From positions 5,084,001 through 5,148,000 of the forward strand of contig NW_026944383.1 of NCBI RefSeq assembly GCF_033439725.1: 64,000 bases of DNA. Direction: 5' to 3'. Numbering within the stretch: position 1 is the stretch's first letter; every line of letters begins with the position of its first letter. Under the pieces are notes generated by a model that was given only the letters and a program-made list of their open reading frames with translations, ran no database searches and had not been told where the DNA came from. Positions 10,811 to 22,507 of this stretch are shown here, one piece after another. Position numbers and translations under genes: made by a program. The stretch is from Neurospora tetraspora (taxonomy: Eukaryota > Ascomycota > Sordariomycetes > Sordariales > Sordariaceae).

Positions 10811-11859
10811 GGCTGCGTGTGTCTCGCGCTCTTGCCGTCTGTTATTGGGGGGTTTCGAGATGACTGGATGCTTGGCGTGACAAGAGCCTCAATGAACTCC
10901 TCACAAGCCTCGAAGAGGTACGGGGATAGTATGGATTTGTAGACTCGAGGATGCTTGCGACTTACATACATATGCTTCTCCTTGGGGTACGCAACACACC
11001 TCGAAACACTTATAACAGTGGTCTACTCGATCCGGATGTCGCACGAGGCGGTATTCCCCTGGTCGGTTTGTTGGAACGGGACCTCATAAAGGGTACTGCC
11101 CTCGTCACGTTTAAGCACGTTCTTTGATGGATATGGCCGTAAAGCAAGGGAAGTGAGGTGAGGCATCGTGGCCAAAGGAGCCGAATAAAGAGGCAGACTA
11201 GGGTGTTGCTGTAGGTCTGGACTTTTCAGCCATTCAACGATGGGAACAGCCCTGTTTGAAGTGCGAGGTGGGAGAACATGATCGAGGGACGAGCGTGACA
11301 GATACTGTGAGAACGGCATGTAAATATCATGACAATACCAGAGGCTTCTCCGATCTTGACTGGGGTCGCAAAGTGTCGCTCTTTGCTGGAAGGACCGAGT
11401 CGAATCCCGGCAACAAAGAGTAAAAAGAAAACTAAGCGGTGGTGAGCTTATAATTGTCAAACTGTGCAAGGATCACGGCCATCGCGCGAGGTGTTTGTGT
11501 CCGGGGTTGTGAGGAATGAAGGAAGTTAAAGTTGGAAGCGGAATTGAGTTGCCATTTCGTTCGTCGTTGATCGAGACGGGAAGCTCAAGGCAGGAGGCGG
11601 CAGGCAGTTCTGGCGGCATTGCAATTGCACACCATTGGCTGGAGCCTAATGTACAAACAGGCCGATAAGATAAGCAGGTTTGCGAAAGGGCGACACGGGG
11701 CCACGGAGGGCATTTTTTCCGGATAGCGCACAGACCAGGCACACAGGGCACACGCAGCACCACCCAAATTTGTCAAGGTGGGCAAAAAATCCAAGCCGAA
11801 GCTGGTCAGCGTACGATCTTCGACCTCACACATCAACGACCGACGTCCGAATCGCAAAA
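10811..11859. other. Divergent intergenic region upstream of eL42
   Basis: Lies between the start of the membrane protein (-) and ribosomal protein eL42 (+), so it probably holds both promoters. A 148-codon open frame at 11469..11023 (-) has no recognisable feature, and I do not call it a gene. Confidence 0.55.
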
Positions 11860-12828
11860 ATGGTCAACGTACCCAAGACCCGCAAGACCTACTGCGCTGG
11901 CCGCTCTTGCGGCAAGCACACCCTCCACAAGGTCACCCAGTACAAGGCCGGCAAGGCTTCGGCTTTCGCTCAGGGAAAGCGCCGTTACGACCGCAAGCAG
12001 TCCGGTTACGGTGGTCAGACCAAGCCCGTCTTCCACAAGAAGGCGAAGACCACCAAGAAGGTCGTCCTCAGACTGGTACGGGAGCCCGAATAGGAATTGT
12101 GAAGACTTGGAGGGATCGAGGCTAAAAATGGTGAATCTACAGGAGTGCTCCGTCTGCAAGCAGAAGAAGCAGCTTCCCCTCAAGCGCTGCAAGCACTTCG
12201 AGCTTGGGTAAGTTTTTTTCCGTTCAGTGATTGAAATGTTTGGGATCAAGAAGACACGGCATCATCACCGGGATCGGGGATATGCGACATTGCGCGACAA
12301 GAGCGACTATTTTCGCCGCCGAACTACGAGACGACAGAATGCAATCATTACCCCGCCGGGCGCGAGACCGAGACCACACGATGGCAATCACCCACAGCTC
12401 GACGCGACATGAACGACACCGTACCGCATTCGAAACCATGTGTTTGCGTGGGAAATGTGTGAAGGACCGGTGCCCCAGGCAGCCGCTGTTTCGCCGCTAT
12501 CCATCAACAACAAAAAGGAATATCGCCACACTTGGGTTCCGCGCATGTCATCAAGTTGGACGCAGTGTAGGAGGCATCGACAGAAGCAACAGAAGAAAGC
12601 ATGTGGCCGATACAGATTTCTGCCTGGCATGGTCCAGATGACATAAAGCTCTTCCCGGATCTATCGCCAACCTGCGTCACTGCGACACCATCTTACGATA
12701 TCCCACGATCGACCGTTCATGATGCTTTGTCTTCTTGGCCTATAACTCGTACTCTGTTGGATTGGTTCTAACATGTTTGAAACTACAGTGGTGACAAGAA
12801 GACCAAGGGCGCTGCTCTCGTCTTCTAA
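11860..12828 (+). CDS. rpl42: 60S ribosomal protein eL42 (L44)
   Basis: Component of the large ribosomal subunit near the E site. Exons 11860..12075, 12143..12207 and 12789..12828 join to 321 nt (106 aa), the exact usual length of eL42. The sequence is near-invariant: [12 protein letters not shown] start, [20 protein letters not shown] centre, zinc-ribbon cysteines at YCAGRSC and ECSVCKQ, then [10 protein letters not shown] and the C-terminal [12 protein letters not shown]. Residue 56 is proline, the residue found in cycloheximide-sensitive yeasts. Intron 2 is 581 nt, long for this organism and much longer than intron 1 (67 nt). I looked in it for a C/D snoRNA and saw no convincing box pair. 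Confidence 0.97.
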
Positions 12829-15221
12829 ACGCCTTCCATGGGAAGAATGCGGTGGTAGCGAGGTTGAGAAGCCGGCAATGGTTTTCTTGACTGGTCTTGC
12901 ATGGGTTTTGCGTGTTGTGGCGTCGAAGTCAACGGACTGGCTTCGATGTTGGCACGGAAAAGTTGGTCTTTGAGGTACATGTACAATGGACACGGATGGT
13001 CGGGTGCGGGAAACGAACACAATACCATCTTTGGGGCGTTTCGTCTGCGGTTTCTATCTACCAATGCTGCCACCATTTTCCTCGCAACCTACTTCCACGC
13101 AGTTCCTCCGCCTTGGGCATATCTTGGTCAAGGGGTGATGTGAGATGTGTCCCGACGTCACATCGGTCTCGACCTGTGTGCTGGAAGACGGAGTTTCGAG
13201 ACATGCTGCTGGCCAAGGAGCTCACGGTCGTTATCCAACCCGCAAGCAAACCATGCGGACAAATACTCTAGTCTCGCAACTGGAGTCCACCAACAGTCAA
13301 ATAATAATATCAGCAAGCCACCAACACCCCGAGTTCCATACTCGTCACATGTGTTTCCTACCAGTGGCAGCCCGTGCTTCCATGTTTGACCGTTTTCGGC
13401 GTTCCACTTCCAACTGCACCAACGATGCTGACTACACAAATGCTTGCCGAATATGGCCGCACCAGACAATCCAGACACTTCATTATCATCTGAGATTCTG
13501 CTCACGATGGGGTGTCCTTCGAAACGCATATGGCCACGGGTATTGCCTAAGCAAACTGCTAGATACCTAGTGAAGCTGCAAGCTGGGACGGCGAGACCAG
13601 TCAAACTGACATCACTCTAATCACCTGAATCATGAAGCTTTCCATTCAGACGAACCGCATCTCCACCCCAGAGTGCACCGATAACGATAACCTTAAAAGC
13701 GGCAATGCCCCACGCCCCTGTGGGGTTGGTGGAGAGTGAATGCAGATCGTGAATTCCCCATTCTTTCTTTCCGTGTCAATCTGTTTCCCGCTTCTCTTGT
13801 TCCCCAACACTGAACTTGTTTGCTTCTCCCGTCAGATCTCAACCGTCTCCCTCATTCATTCCAGCTTGTCAACCTGTTGGTCCGCCACCACGAATCTGAC
13901 ACCGCTCGCAAGAGGACCTACTTGCATCGTCTCAAATGCCAGTCTGAGAAGCGTTCGCATGTGCGTCATCTGCCAGGGACGGCTAGGGGAGTACATCGAC
14001 CCGTTCGTCGGTACCATTCGAGCCGTCATGAGCGCGTACGGGAAAGTTCCATGTTGTTGGCGTTGGCGCGCTCACGTTCCATCGTCATCACGGACGGCTC
14101 GGTTGCCAGCAGCAAACGCCCTTCTTACCTGCCGACCTGACCCCGCGTCTCCGGCATTTGCACTTCAGTTGGCGATCTGCTCAGCCCGAGGCAGTATCCT
14201 TACCAAGTCTGTCATCAAATTCCACCATCGTTTACAACTGATGTTGCGCATGTTCTCTTCTCACTCTTTACTCTAGGTCCAACATCCTCTGACAGTACTA
14301 TGTTTTCGCGGGTATGGACGAAAGAATACTGCGTACACCAAGTGGTGTGCCTGTTCCTTCAGCGACAAGCAAATGGCGCTGCTGAGGGACCAGTCAAGAT
14401 ACATACGAAGACTCAGGATGTCCATATTTTGTCGGCCACAACTTCCTGGGCCTTCAATATGGAATTACAGGCGGCGGCATGTTGTCTCACCCTGGTATCT
14501 GTTCGCCTTGCCTCGCCACTACCACTGTCGTCGAGAGACTGGCGTTGAAGAACATATTGTCCTATATTGTATAGCCAAGAATATCCAGACTGCCTCCGGC
14601 ACCTCAAGTGTTGATCCCGAGGTTCAGGGCATGGTGTTCTGGGCACTTTGAGACCACCCAAAGCCCAGATCATAATGGATGGCCCACTGCAAAAAGGGTA
14701 CGGACATACCGAACGTTTTGCGGCGGGACAAACATCACACACAACCCCCTTCACGTTGTTACACTATGCACAGCAGAAGAAAACTACCTGCTTACCGTTT
14801 CCCTTGTCTTTACAAGCCAAGAATTTTCAAGATAAAGAACATGAGCGGTTCTTGAGAATCAAAAAGGTTGAGAAGGCCGCGACTAACCCTAACCCCCCTC
14901 GTGTAATGCCTGCCCAAGCACGCCAAGGTTGGACCCAAGCGCTGGGAAGGCTGGACTAAAAAAGAACGGAGTAGCCATGCAAGTGGAACACTCCAAAATT
15001 TCTTTTGTGGGCCGTTTGTACTTTGCCTTTGCCTTATAGGATTTTTTTTTTTCTTCGTTGGGCCTCACCATCATATTCACTTCTTCACATCTAGACCCTC
15101 AGTGTCACCCTCGCCACCACACACAGTCTCTTGTCTTTGATTGCTTCTCACTCGCCTTTGCGGTACCTCTGTCTACGACTCATCAACTCTTTCAACCATT
15201 ACACAACACACAACAGCAACT
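12829..15221. other. Intergenic, 2.4 kb
   Basis: Several open frames up to 178 codons (for example 13740-14276 +) lack protein-like composition or motifs, and I call none of them. A telomere-repeat-like AACCCTAACCCC lies at 14885-14896, about 330 bp before the RRM gene start. A pyrimidine-rich leader follows at 15040-15220. Confidence 0.55.
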
Positions 15222-16252
15222 ATGGACAGAATCGCCAACGACACGACCATGCAGAACTCTGACGCCCTTACCGAGGGTCGTCGCATCTACATGGGCAACC
15301 TTCTGTACTCGGTCAAGCCCGCTGATGTCGAGGGACTCCTTCAGGATGCCGGCTTCACCCAGTACGAGAAGATTCACATTTCGGTTGATCCCCTTAGCGG
15401 AAGGAACCCCGGCTACTGCTTCATCGAGTTCACCACTCGTGAGGAGGCTGAGCGCGCTCTTGAGAGCTTGGCTGGCGTTGACCTCTGCGGACGTTCCGTG
15501 AAGCTCGGACCTTGCCATCCCAAGACTTCTTCTCAGCGTCGTGAGGGAGCCTCCGCCTCCCCTGCGCCCCGCTCTACTTTCGATCGTTGGGGTGACTGGA
15601 GAAGCGGCAGCAAGCCCGCCGCGGCCGAGGAGCAGAGGTCGTATGGCACTCAGAGGCGCAACACTGGTAGTGATGCGAAGGAGGGCGTTGTCCAGAACAA
15701 CAAGAGACTCTATGTTGGTGGTCTTGGCGAGATGATCGACCAGGAGCAGAACGACGCTGAGATCCGTGAGATCTTCCTTGGATTTGAGATGTGAGTGGAG
15801 AGCCTCCTTGTGGTGGGAAATCAGCCCAGTTTGATGTGCAGGCGTATTAACTTTGTGACAGTGTGACTATCGGAAAGCGTATCGCTCCTAACCCACTTTC
15901 GAGGCCTCAGAACGGCAGCGGTAGCCACCACTACTGCTTCGTCGACTTTGCGTCCGAGGAGGAGGCTGAGCGTGCCATGACGGCGACCAACGGCAGGCCC
16001 ATCTTGGGCGGCACCCTTCGTGTCTACCCTGCCAAGTCCAAGGCTCCTGTCCGCGAGTCTGAGGAGGGCTCCTCCTACAGGCCCCGCGGCGAGCGCACTG
16101 AGCGCACTGAGCGCCCCGAGCGTGCCGAGAGGGCCGAGCGTGCCGAGAGGGCGGAGCGCCCCGCGAGGACTGATCGCAACCCTGAGCGCCAGAGGGAGAT
16201 CCTCGGTGCCAGGAGCTGGAGGACCGGCCCCAGCGCCGTTGCTGCCGAGTGA
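15222..16252 (+). CDS. RNA-binding protein with two RRM domains
   Basis: Exons 15222..15790 and 15862..16252 join to 960 nt (319 aa). RRM1 (about residues 21-97) has RNP2 RIYMGNLLY and RNP1 GYCFIEF. RRM2 (about 160-250) has RLYVGGLG and HHYCFVDF, with the intron splitting its first half (GTGAGT donor, GTATTAAC branch). The linker is Ser/Arg/Gly rich. The tail is a low-complexity repeat of Arg-Thr-Glu and Arg-Ala-Glu units, then ILGARSWRTGPSAVAAE. I chose the ATG at 15222 because the frame reads on upstream only through 5'-leader-like sequence. Resembles fungal RNP-domain proteins and plastid-style tandem RRM proteins. RNA target and compartment are not evident. Confidence 0.9.
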
Positions 16253-16993
16253 ACAACATCATGATCGGTTCATCAAGCGCTACTGTCCAAGTCGGCACGG
16301 ATGTGCCCTAGTTATACCCCTCCGTCAAATCAACCTTCAGAGTGTCTCATCCTGGCGATGGAGACAAACAATGAGGTCGAAAGCCGCCTCGCGTTCGGTG
16401 GCGTTGTGAGCTGGATGATACATGGCATGCAGTTGCTTGAACTGGTCCAGACTCCCGCCATTCGATGCAGTTGAAGGGGCTGAAGTACGGATGCATGAGC
16501 GGCCCCATGCAAAAGGCCGAGCAGCCAGTGCTGCAAGTCATTTGTTTTGGTTGAGCGAGCTCAATCAGGGCCGATGACAAGCGAAGGGGGAAGGCACTAG
16601 AGAGGGAATGGATGGATGAAGCTACAAAAAGGGGGTCTCATGATAACAAGGGGGGAGCAAAAACACCCAGCGGGAGCAGGGTATGAATCATTCAAAAATT
16701 GCCTTCGGGTTGTACAACCACATCTGGTCTTCAATGTGCCTTCTTTGTCCTCTCCGTGACGCGGAGATGCCCCAATGGCCTCCTCATTTGACGACACTCT
16801 CAAGCCCCTGCTTTTTTAAAACTTACGTTCAAGTTCAAGATTCTTACACACAGCAGGTTCGACTTCCATACCGCTGACCATCTAGGCCTAGAAGCTCGAT
16901 TATCTCGCCTTCTTGCTAGCCCTAGAAAGACACCTACATACGGCTTCCATATACGGCTTCCATCTGTCCGGATCTAACTCAACCCTCCTAAGC
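16253..16993. other. Intergenic
   Basis: 3' flank of the RRM gene and promoter of the CFEM-like gene. No gene or repeat seen. Confidence 0.6.
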
Positions 16994-17804
16994 ATGGCTT
17001 TCAACTCCAATTCCAGCCTCGCCTTACTCACCACCCTAAGCCTCACAACCCTCACCAACGCCGATGTCCCCGTCTCCATCTTCTCTTACACGCCTTACCT
17101 TCAACAGCGAGAATGCGTCAAGGATTGCATCTGGCACTCGGGCTTTACAGCAAAAGACCTTATTGTCGCCCTTGGATGCAGCGGGCCATGGGTTAACGAA
17201 TGCTATTGCAGCGGCAACGACAATTACGAACACGCCAGTACGGCCAGCTCCTTTCTCCAGAGCTGCGTCGCCGATAGTTGTCGGACTCCGTCGACGGACA
17301 TGCTGGTTACGAGCGCTTTTGGGGTTTATAACGAGTACTGCGCGGAGGCGGGGATGGCTATTCCTTTGGTGGTGGCTAGTACCACGGGGTCTGGTGAGGT
17401 GACGGGTGTGGTGACTGAGTCTGTGGGAAGGGGGGAGCCGACGGCGGGGTTTGAGGATGGGACTGGGTCGTTGGGTACGGGTTCAGGTGAGTTTCACCAT
17501 CTTGCTTTCTCCTTGAGCCTTTGCACATTTCTGCCTACTCTTTCATGGCCGATTTACTACTACATTACCAGGCTTATCCACCGGTGCGAAAGTCGGGATA
17601 GCAGTCGGTTCTACCGTCGTTGCCTTGGCACTGGTTGCATCTGCTGTCATTACATGGCGTCTCAAGGTCAAGGCTCGTGTATCTCTTTCCAGACGTAAAG
17701 ATGCCAGGGAAGTCAGGGCAAACGATGCCGGAAAAACTGAAGTTCCTCAACTGCAAATTATCCGGCACTCAGGACTCCCAGCAGCGACCATTCGTTACAA
17801 CTAG
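16994..17804 (+). CDS. CFEM-like cysteine-rich membrane protein
   Basis: Exons 16994..17486 and 17572..17804 join to 726 nt (241 aa). A signal peptide (SLALLTTLSLTTLTNA) precedes an eight-cysteine domain with the CFEM spacing: REC, KDC, LGC, NECYC, QSC, DSC and a final EYC. A Gly/Thr-rich linker leads to one membrane helix (VGIAVGSTVVALALVASAVI) and a basic cytoplasmic tail. The intron lies just before the helix, so unspliced message would remove the anchor. CFEM proteins bind haem or act as surface receptors; which applies here is unknown. The aspartate typical of haem-binding CFEM proteins is not obvious. Confidence 0.82.
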
Positions 17805-18433
17805 GTTGCCGAGATATGTCAAGCAAGATCTTGATGTCAAAACGAACTATCACGGTCTAGGTGCCGCATGCATGCAAGCGTTCACCGGTAGACCACCGGT
17901 AGACCGGCCCTACCGGATATTGCACGGCCCCGGCCTGTCAAAGGTGAAGTCGCAGCGTCATTGGGCCGCATCTACACTACATCTCCGCGCGCGCGCGTGC
18001 CGTCCCGATCTCTGCGGCCGGGATCGTCAAATCGTGCATGAGCTTCTCCGCAGTTGCAATTATCCGGAGTGTGCTTCTGAGGAGAAGAGGAAATGAGGAG
18101 ATGGGGTGGCAGCCGCCCCAATAGGGTTTCAGCCGCTTAATTACAAAATCTTGGGGTAGGGACGACGTAGTGACAAATGACAAGGGAAACAAGGCAAGTG
18201 AAGGAATATCTCATTATCATGTCGTCATATACTGCGGGCTTCAACGGATGAAGATGCCGTCGACGATGCCGATATTGGGAAGCATGGGAACAAAACTGAA
18301 GTCTTTTTCAGATCTCAAGACGGCAGATGGGCATATGAAGAGCCGTCAAGGCGCACCATACCTAGCCATCTCTAGATATCCTCACTCATTCATACAACCA
18401 AGCCTGTCAACTACAGCTTGTCTCCCATGAATC
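17805..18433. other. Intergenic, upstream of beta-xylosidase
   Basis: Probable promoter of the GH3 gene. Contains a tandem ACCGGTAGACC-like duplication near 17884-17905 and a (CG)n(CA) tract near 17987-17998. I found no unambiguous GGCTAA-type XLR-1/XlnR site, so I mark no operator. Confidence 0.5.
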
Positions 18434-21049
18434 ATGAAGCCACTCACTTGTTCCTCCATCCCCTTGTTTGCCTGTATCCTTACGGCCCATGCCTTCCAGT
18501 TCCCCGACTGCAGCAGCGGCCCTCTATCCAACTCCATAGCATGCGATCCAACCGCCTCAGCCCCCGACCGCGCAGCATCGTTGGTTGACCAGTTAACCAT
18601 CGACGAGAAGCTCGTCAACCTCGTCGAGTAAGATACCCCAATCCTCATCTTCACATCTTAACACTGAAACTAACTTTCACCCAAACAGCCGAAGCAAAGG
18701 CGCTCCTCGCCTCGGCCTCCCACCCTATTATTGGTGGTCCGAAGGCCTCCACGGCGTCGCCGGCTCCCCAGGCGTCCACTTCAACACCACCGGCTACCCC
18801 TTCTCCTACGCCACCTCCTTCGCCAACGCCATCAACCTGGGCGCCACCTTTGACGACGAGCTTGTGTACGAAGTCGGCACAGCCATCAGCACCGAAGCCA
18901 GGGCATTTGCCAACTTCGGGTTTGGCGGGCTGGATTACTGGACACCGAATATCAACCCCTACAAAGATCCGAGATGGGGGAGGGGGGCCGAGACGCCCGG
19001 GGAAGATCCCCTCAGGATTAAAGGGTATGTGAAGGCGCTGGTTGCGGGCTTGGAGGGGAATGGGACGGTGAGGAAGGTGATTGCTACTTGCAAGCATTAT
19101 GCTGCGTATGATCTGGAGAGGTGGAGGGGTCTGACGAGGTATGAGTTTGATGCGATTGTGAGTCTGCAGGATCTAAGTGAGTATTATTTGCCGCCGTTTC
19201 AGCAGTGTGCGAGGGATTCGAGGGTGGGGAGTATCATGTGCAGGTATGTTCTTTCCGTCAGTCCTAGAAGCATCTCGTCGCCAACCGGATCTCGAAGTGG
19301 GAGTTGTACATATGCTCACCCGTCGGTCCCAATACCAGTTACAATGCCCTCAACGGAACGCCCGCCTGTGCCAACACTTACCTTATGACTGATATCCTGC
19401 GCGACCACTGGAATTGGACCGACCATAATAACTACATTACATCCGACTGTAACGCCATCCAGGACTTTTTGCCCGATAACCACAACTTCTCGCAAACGCC
19501 CGCCGAAGCCGCCGCCGCCGCTTACATAGCCGGCACCGACACCGTCTGCGAAGTCTCCGGCTGGCCGCCCTACACGGACGTTGTGGGCGCCTACAACCAG
19601 TCCTTACTGCCCGAATCCGTAATCGACACCGCCCTCCGCCGTCTTTACGAAGGCCTTGTCCGCGTTGGCTATCTCGACCACGGCTCATCCTCAAATGGCC
19701 CCTTCTCCTCGCCAGCTTACGACGCTTTGGGTTGGAAGGACGTCAACACCCCTTTGTCCCAAGAACTAGCCCTCCGTTCTGCCACAGAGGGTATCGTCCT
19801 GCTTAAAAACTCCAACAACCTCCTCCCTTTGAGTTTTACCGGAAAGAAAGTAGCGTTAATAGGCCACTGGGCCAACGCCACCGGCACCATGCGCGGTCCG
19901 TACTCTGGTATACCTCCCTTTTACCATAACCCTCTGTACGCCGCGCAGCAGCTGAACCTCAGCCTTTCCTACGCCAATGGACCTGTGATGAACGGAAGTG
20001 ACCCCGATACTTGGACCGCTACCGCGCTGGCGGCTGCGGACAAAGCTGATTTGGTTTTATATTTCGGCGGGACGGACACGACCGTTGCTGCGGAGGATCT
20101 CGACCGAGAGTCTATCGCGTGGCCTGAGACGCAAGTGGCACTGATGGCGAAGCTGGCGGGGCTGGGGAAACCGATGGTGGTGATCCAGTTAGGCGACCAA
20201 GTGGATGATTCTTCTCTCTTAAGCAACGGGAACGTGTCCTCGATTTTGTGGGTGGGTTACCCAGGCCAGTCGGGCGGGACGGCCGTGTTTGATGTTTTGA
20301 CAGGCAAAAAAGCGCCGGCGGGACGATTGCCTGTGACGCAATATCCGGCAGGCTACGTGGAGGAGGTGCCGTTGACCGAGATGGAGTTGAGGCCCTTTAA
20401 CCATTCTTCGTCTGCTGCCTCTTCTGAGGACGACCAAGCCGATATTGAAGGCGACTTGACAATCCAACTTGAACGCCGCTCAACACCCGGTAACAAAACC
20501 CTCTCCTCCCCCGGCCGCACCTACAAATGGTACTCCCGCCCCGTCCTCCCCTTTGGTTACGGGCTTCATTACACCACTTTCAATGTCTCCCTCTCCCTCT
20601 CCCTTCCTGCCTCCAACTCCCTCTCCATCCCCTCCCTCCTCACCCCCTGCACCGCCGCCCACCTCGACCTCTGCCCCTTCTCCCCTTCTGCCAACTTCAC
20701 TCTCTTCCTCTCGATAACCAACACAGGCCTCCGCACCTCCGACTACGTCGCCCTCCTCTTTTTGTCTGGGGAATTCGGACCTAAGCCGTACCCGCTCAAG
20801 ACGCTGGTGAGCTACAAGCGGGTGAAGGACATCAAGCCGGGGGAGACGGTTACGGTCAGTGGCGAGGAGATACCGGTGAGCTTGGGGGCGATTAGTAGGG
20901 TTGATGGGAATGGGAACACGGTTTTGTATCCGGGGACCTATCGGTTTGGTGTTGATGTGGATGGGTTACTGGATGAGGAAAGAGAGGTGGTAGTTGGATT
21001 GACGGGTGAGGCGGCGGTGCTGGACGAGTTTCCGCAACCGAAGGAGTAG
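18434..21049 (+). CDS. GH3 beta-1,4-xylosidase, secreted
   Basis: Releases xylose from the non-reducing ends of xylo-oligosaccharides outside the cell. Exons 18434..18627, 18689..19243 and 19339..21049 join to 2460 nt (819 aa), normal for fungal xylosidases. Signal peptide 1-20, then FQFPDCSSGPLSNSIACD, a standard fungal BXL N-terminus. WWSEGLHG, NINPYKDPRWGRG, TCKHYAAYDLE and YITSDCNAIQDF are all present; the aspartate of SDC (about D286) is the nucleophile, and Cys after it, rather than Trp, marks xylosidases against beta-glucosidases. The GH3-C domain (AAEDLDRESIAWP, GYPGQSGG) and fibronectin-III-like tail (NTGLRTSDYVALLFL) follow. Many N-glycosylation sequons. Tail to tail with the esterase, 199 bp apart. 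Confidence 0.95.
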
Positions 21050-21248
21050 AGTAGGGGAAGGGAGAAGAAGAGAGGGGAAGGAGGGGAGAGAGTGTCTGGA
21101 TAGGTCACACAGAAAGGCTGGAAGACCAGCTAGGATATGGGTTTGTATATACGATGTTTATGGTTCAAGTATGTACATCGAAGTCATCATCTTTGTAAGG
21201 AATCTTCCCCCAACTCCTCCCTCACAACACACGTCCTACCACACCCCT

Positions 21249-22507
21249 TTACAAGCACTGAGAGTACCAATCGTTACTCTTCTGGCAAGTGTAAGGGCTA
21301 GCGCAAACAGTGCATCCAGTCCAGCCATTGCCTCCGCACTGGCCCCAGTGCTGGCTGGTGCATTCACCATTGCTAGCAGAGCTGGTGGTCGCCGGAGCAG
21401 TCGAAGTCTTCTTGGTAGAGGTAGCCAGAGTAGTGGTAGGAGCAGCGGTGCTAGGCGAGGCGTTGTTGCCAGTAATACCAAACCACTCAAGATCATCTTG
21501 AGCAAAGACGGGGATGTTATGTGTGATTCCGGCGCCGTAATCACCAACGAGGTTAGGGCCGTAGACGTACTTGGTCCAGCCCGAAGCAGGCTGGTTGGAG
21601 ATAGTCTGCCGGGGCTGGCCGTACGTGTAGCCGAAGACGCCGGCCCACTGCTTGAGCGTCTCGTTGAAGTTCTGCGGGTAGAGGGTGGTGTCGGCGGAGC
21701 CGTGATGAATGAGGATCCTGGGGCGCTTGCCGGCGTAGCCCGGGTACATGTTGAAGACGGTGTTGGCCCACTCCTGCTGGGTATGGATGGACTTGCCCCC
21801 CGAGCAGGTCGAGTTCCAGCCGTTGACGGTGCCCGTGTAAAAACACCCGGCAGGAACGCCGGCGTAGACGGAGGCGGCGGCGAACATCTCCGGGTAGGTG
21901 GCGGCCATGACGTTGGTCATCATGGCGCCGGAGCTGGTACCGGTGACGAAGACCTTGCTGGCGTCGGCACCGTACTGCTTGATGGTGTAAGTAACCATCT
22001 ACATACGATGTGTTAGCATCATCAACCTTAACATAATCATCTAGATGCTGTCTGAAGGAAGACTTGCGTTGGCAATGGAGTTGCTGTTGCCTCCACCGTT
22101 GTGGGTGAGAGAGGCCGGCGACGAGACATCCCAGCAAGTGCCACTGTAGGGAGACTCGGGGTAGATAACCTATCAGCAAGCAGCCTCTGTTAGTGGTGTC
22201 CTCGAGGAGAAAGAAGGCCAAAGCCAAGAACGCCAGCACTCACAATGTAGCCATGTGTGTCAGCCAACTGGGCAAACTGAGTGCCCTGGTAGAAGGCCGA
22301 AGCAGTGCCGCTGCAGTAGTGGATGGCGACGATGATGGCGGGCTTGGTAGCGAGCTTGTTGGGGACATAGATGTACATCTTGACGCCCGAGGGGTTGGAG
22401 CCGAAGTTGGTGACCTGCTGGAGCGAAGCGCGCTTGACCATCTCGGCGGCGCTCGCGAAGGAGGCGCCGAGGGCCAAAAGGCCGGAGGCGAAGGACGAGA
22501 ACTTCAT
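21249..22507 (-). CDS. CE1 acetyl xylan esterase with C-terminal CBM1
   Basis: Secreted esterase that removes acetyl groups from xylan, held on cellulose by its binding module. Exons 22507..22244, 22169..22068 and 21998..21249 join to 1116 nt (371 aa). Signal peptide about 1-20. The alpha/beta-hydrolase core has the nucleophile motif [10 protein letters not shown] (Ser about 144), HHGSAD and a later His (ITHN). A Ser/Thr linker leads to the CBM1 ([19 protein letters not shown] to the terminal WYSQCL), with the expected cysteines and aromatics. Intron 2 has a GC donor (GCAAGT) and a GTAG acceptor with GCTAAC branch; only this junction restores the conserved [14 protein letters not shown]. Feruloyl esterases share this fold; acetyl xylan esterase fits better. 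Confidence 0.93.

Noticed and set aside
11023-11469. 148-codon minus-strand frame upstream of eL42
   Set aside because: No motif; lies in the expected divergent promoter.
12208-12788. C/D snoRNA inside the eL42 intron
   Set aside because: Only partial C-box-like words (near 12634 and 12718), with no D box at suitable spacing.
13740-14276. 178-codon plus-strand frame
   Set aside because: Ser/Cys-rich without pattern; another frame of similar length overlaps it; no splice structure.
17805-18433. XLR-1/XlnR or CRE-1 sites before the xylosidase
   Set aside because: Only degenerate matches that occur by chance at this length; not marked as operators.
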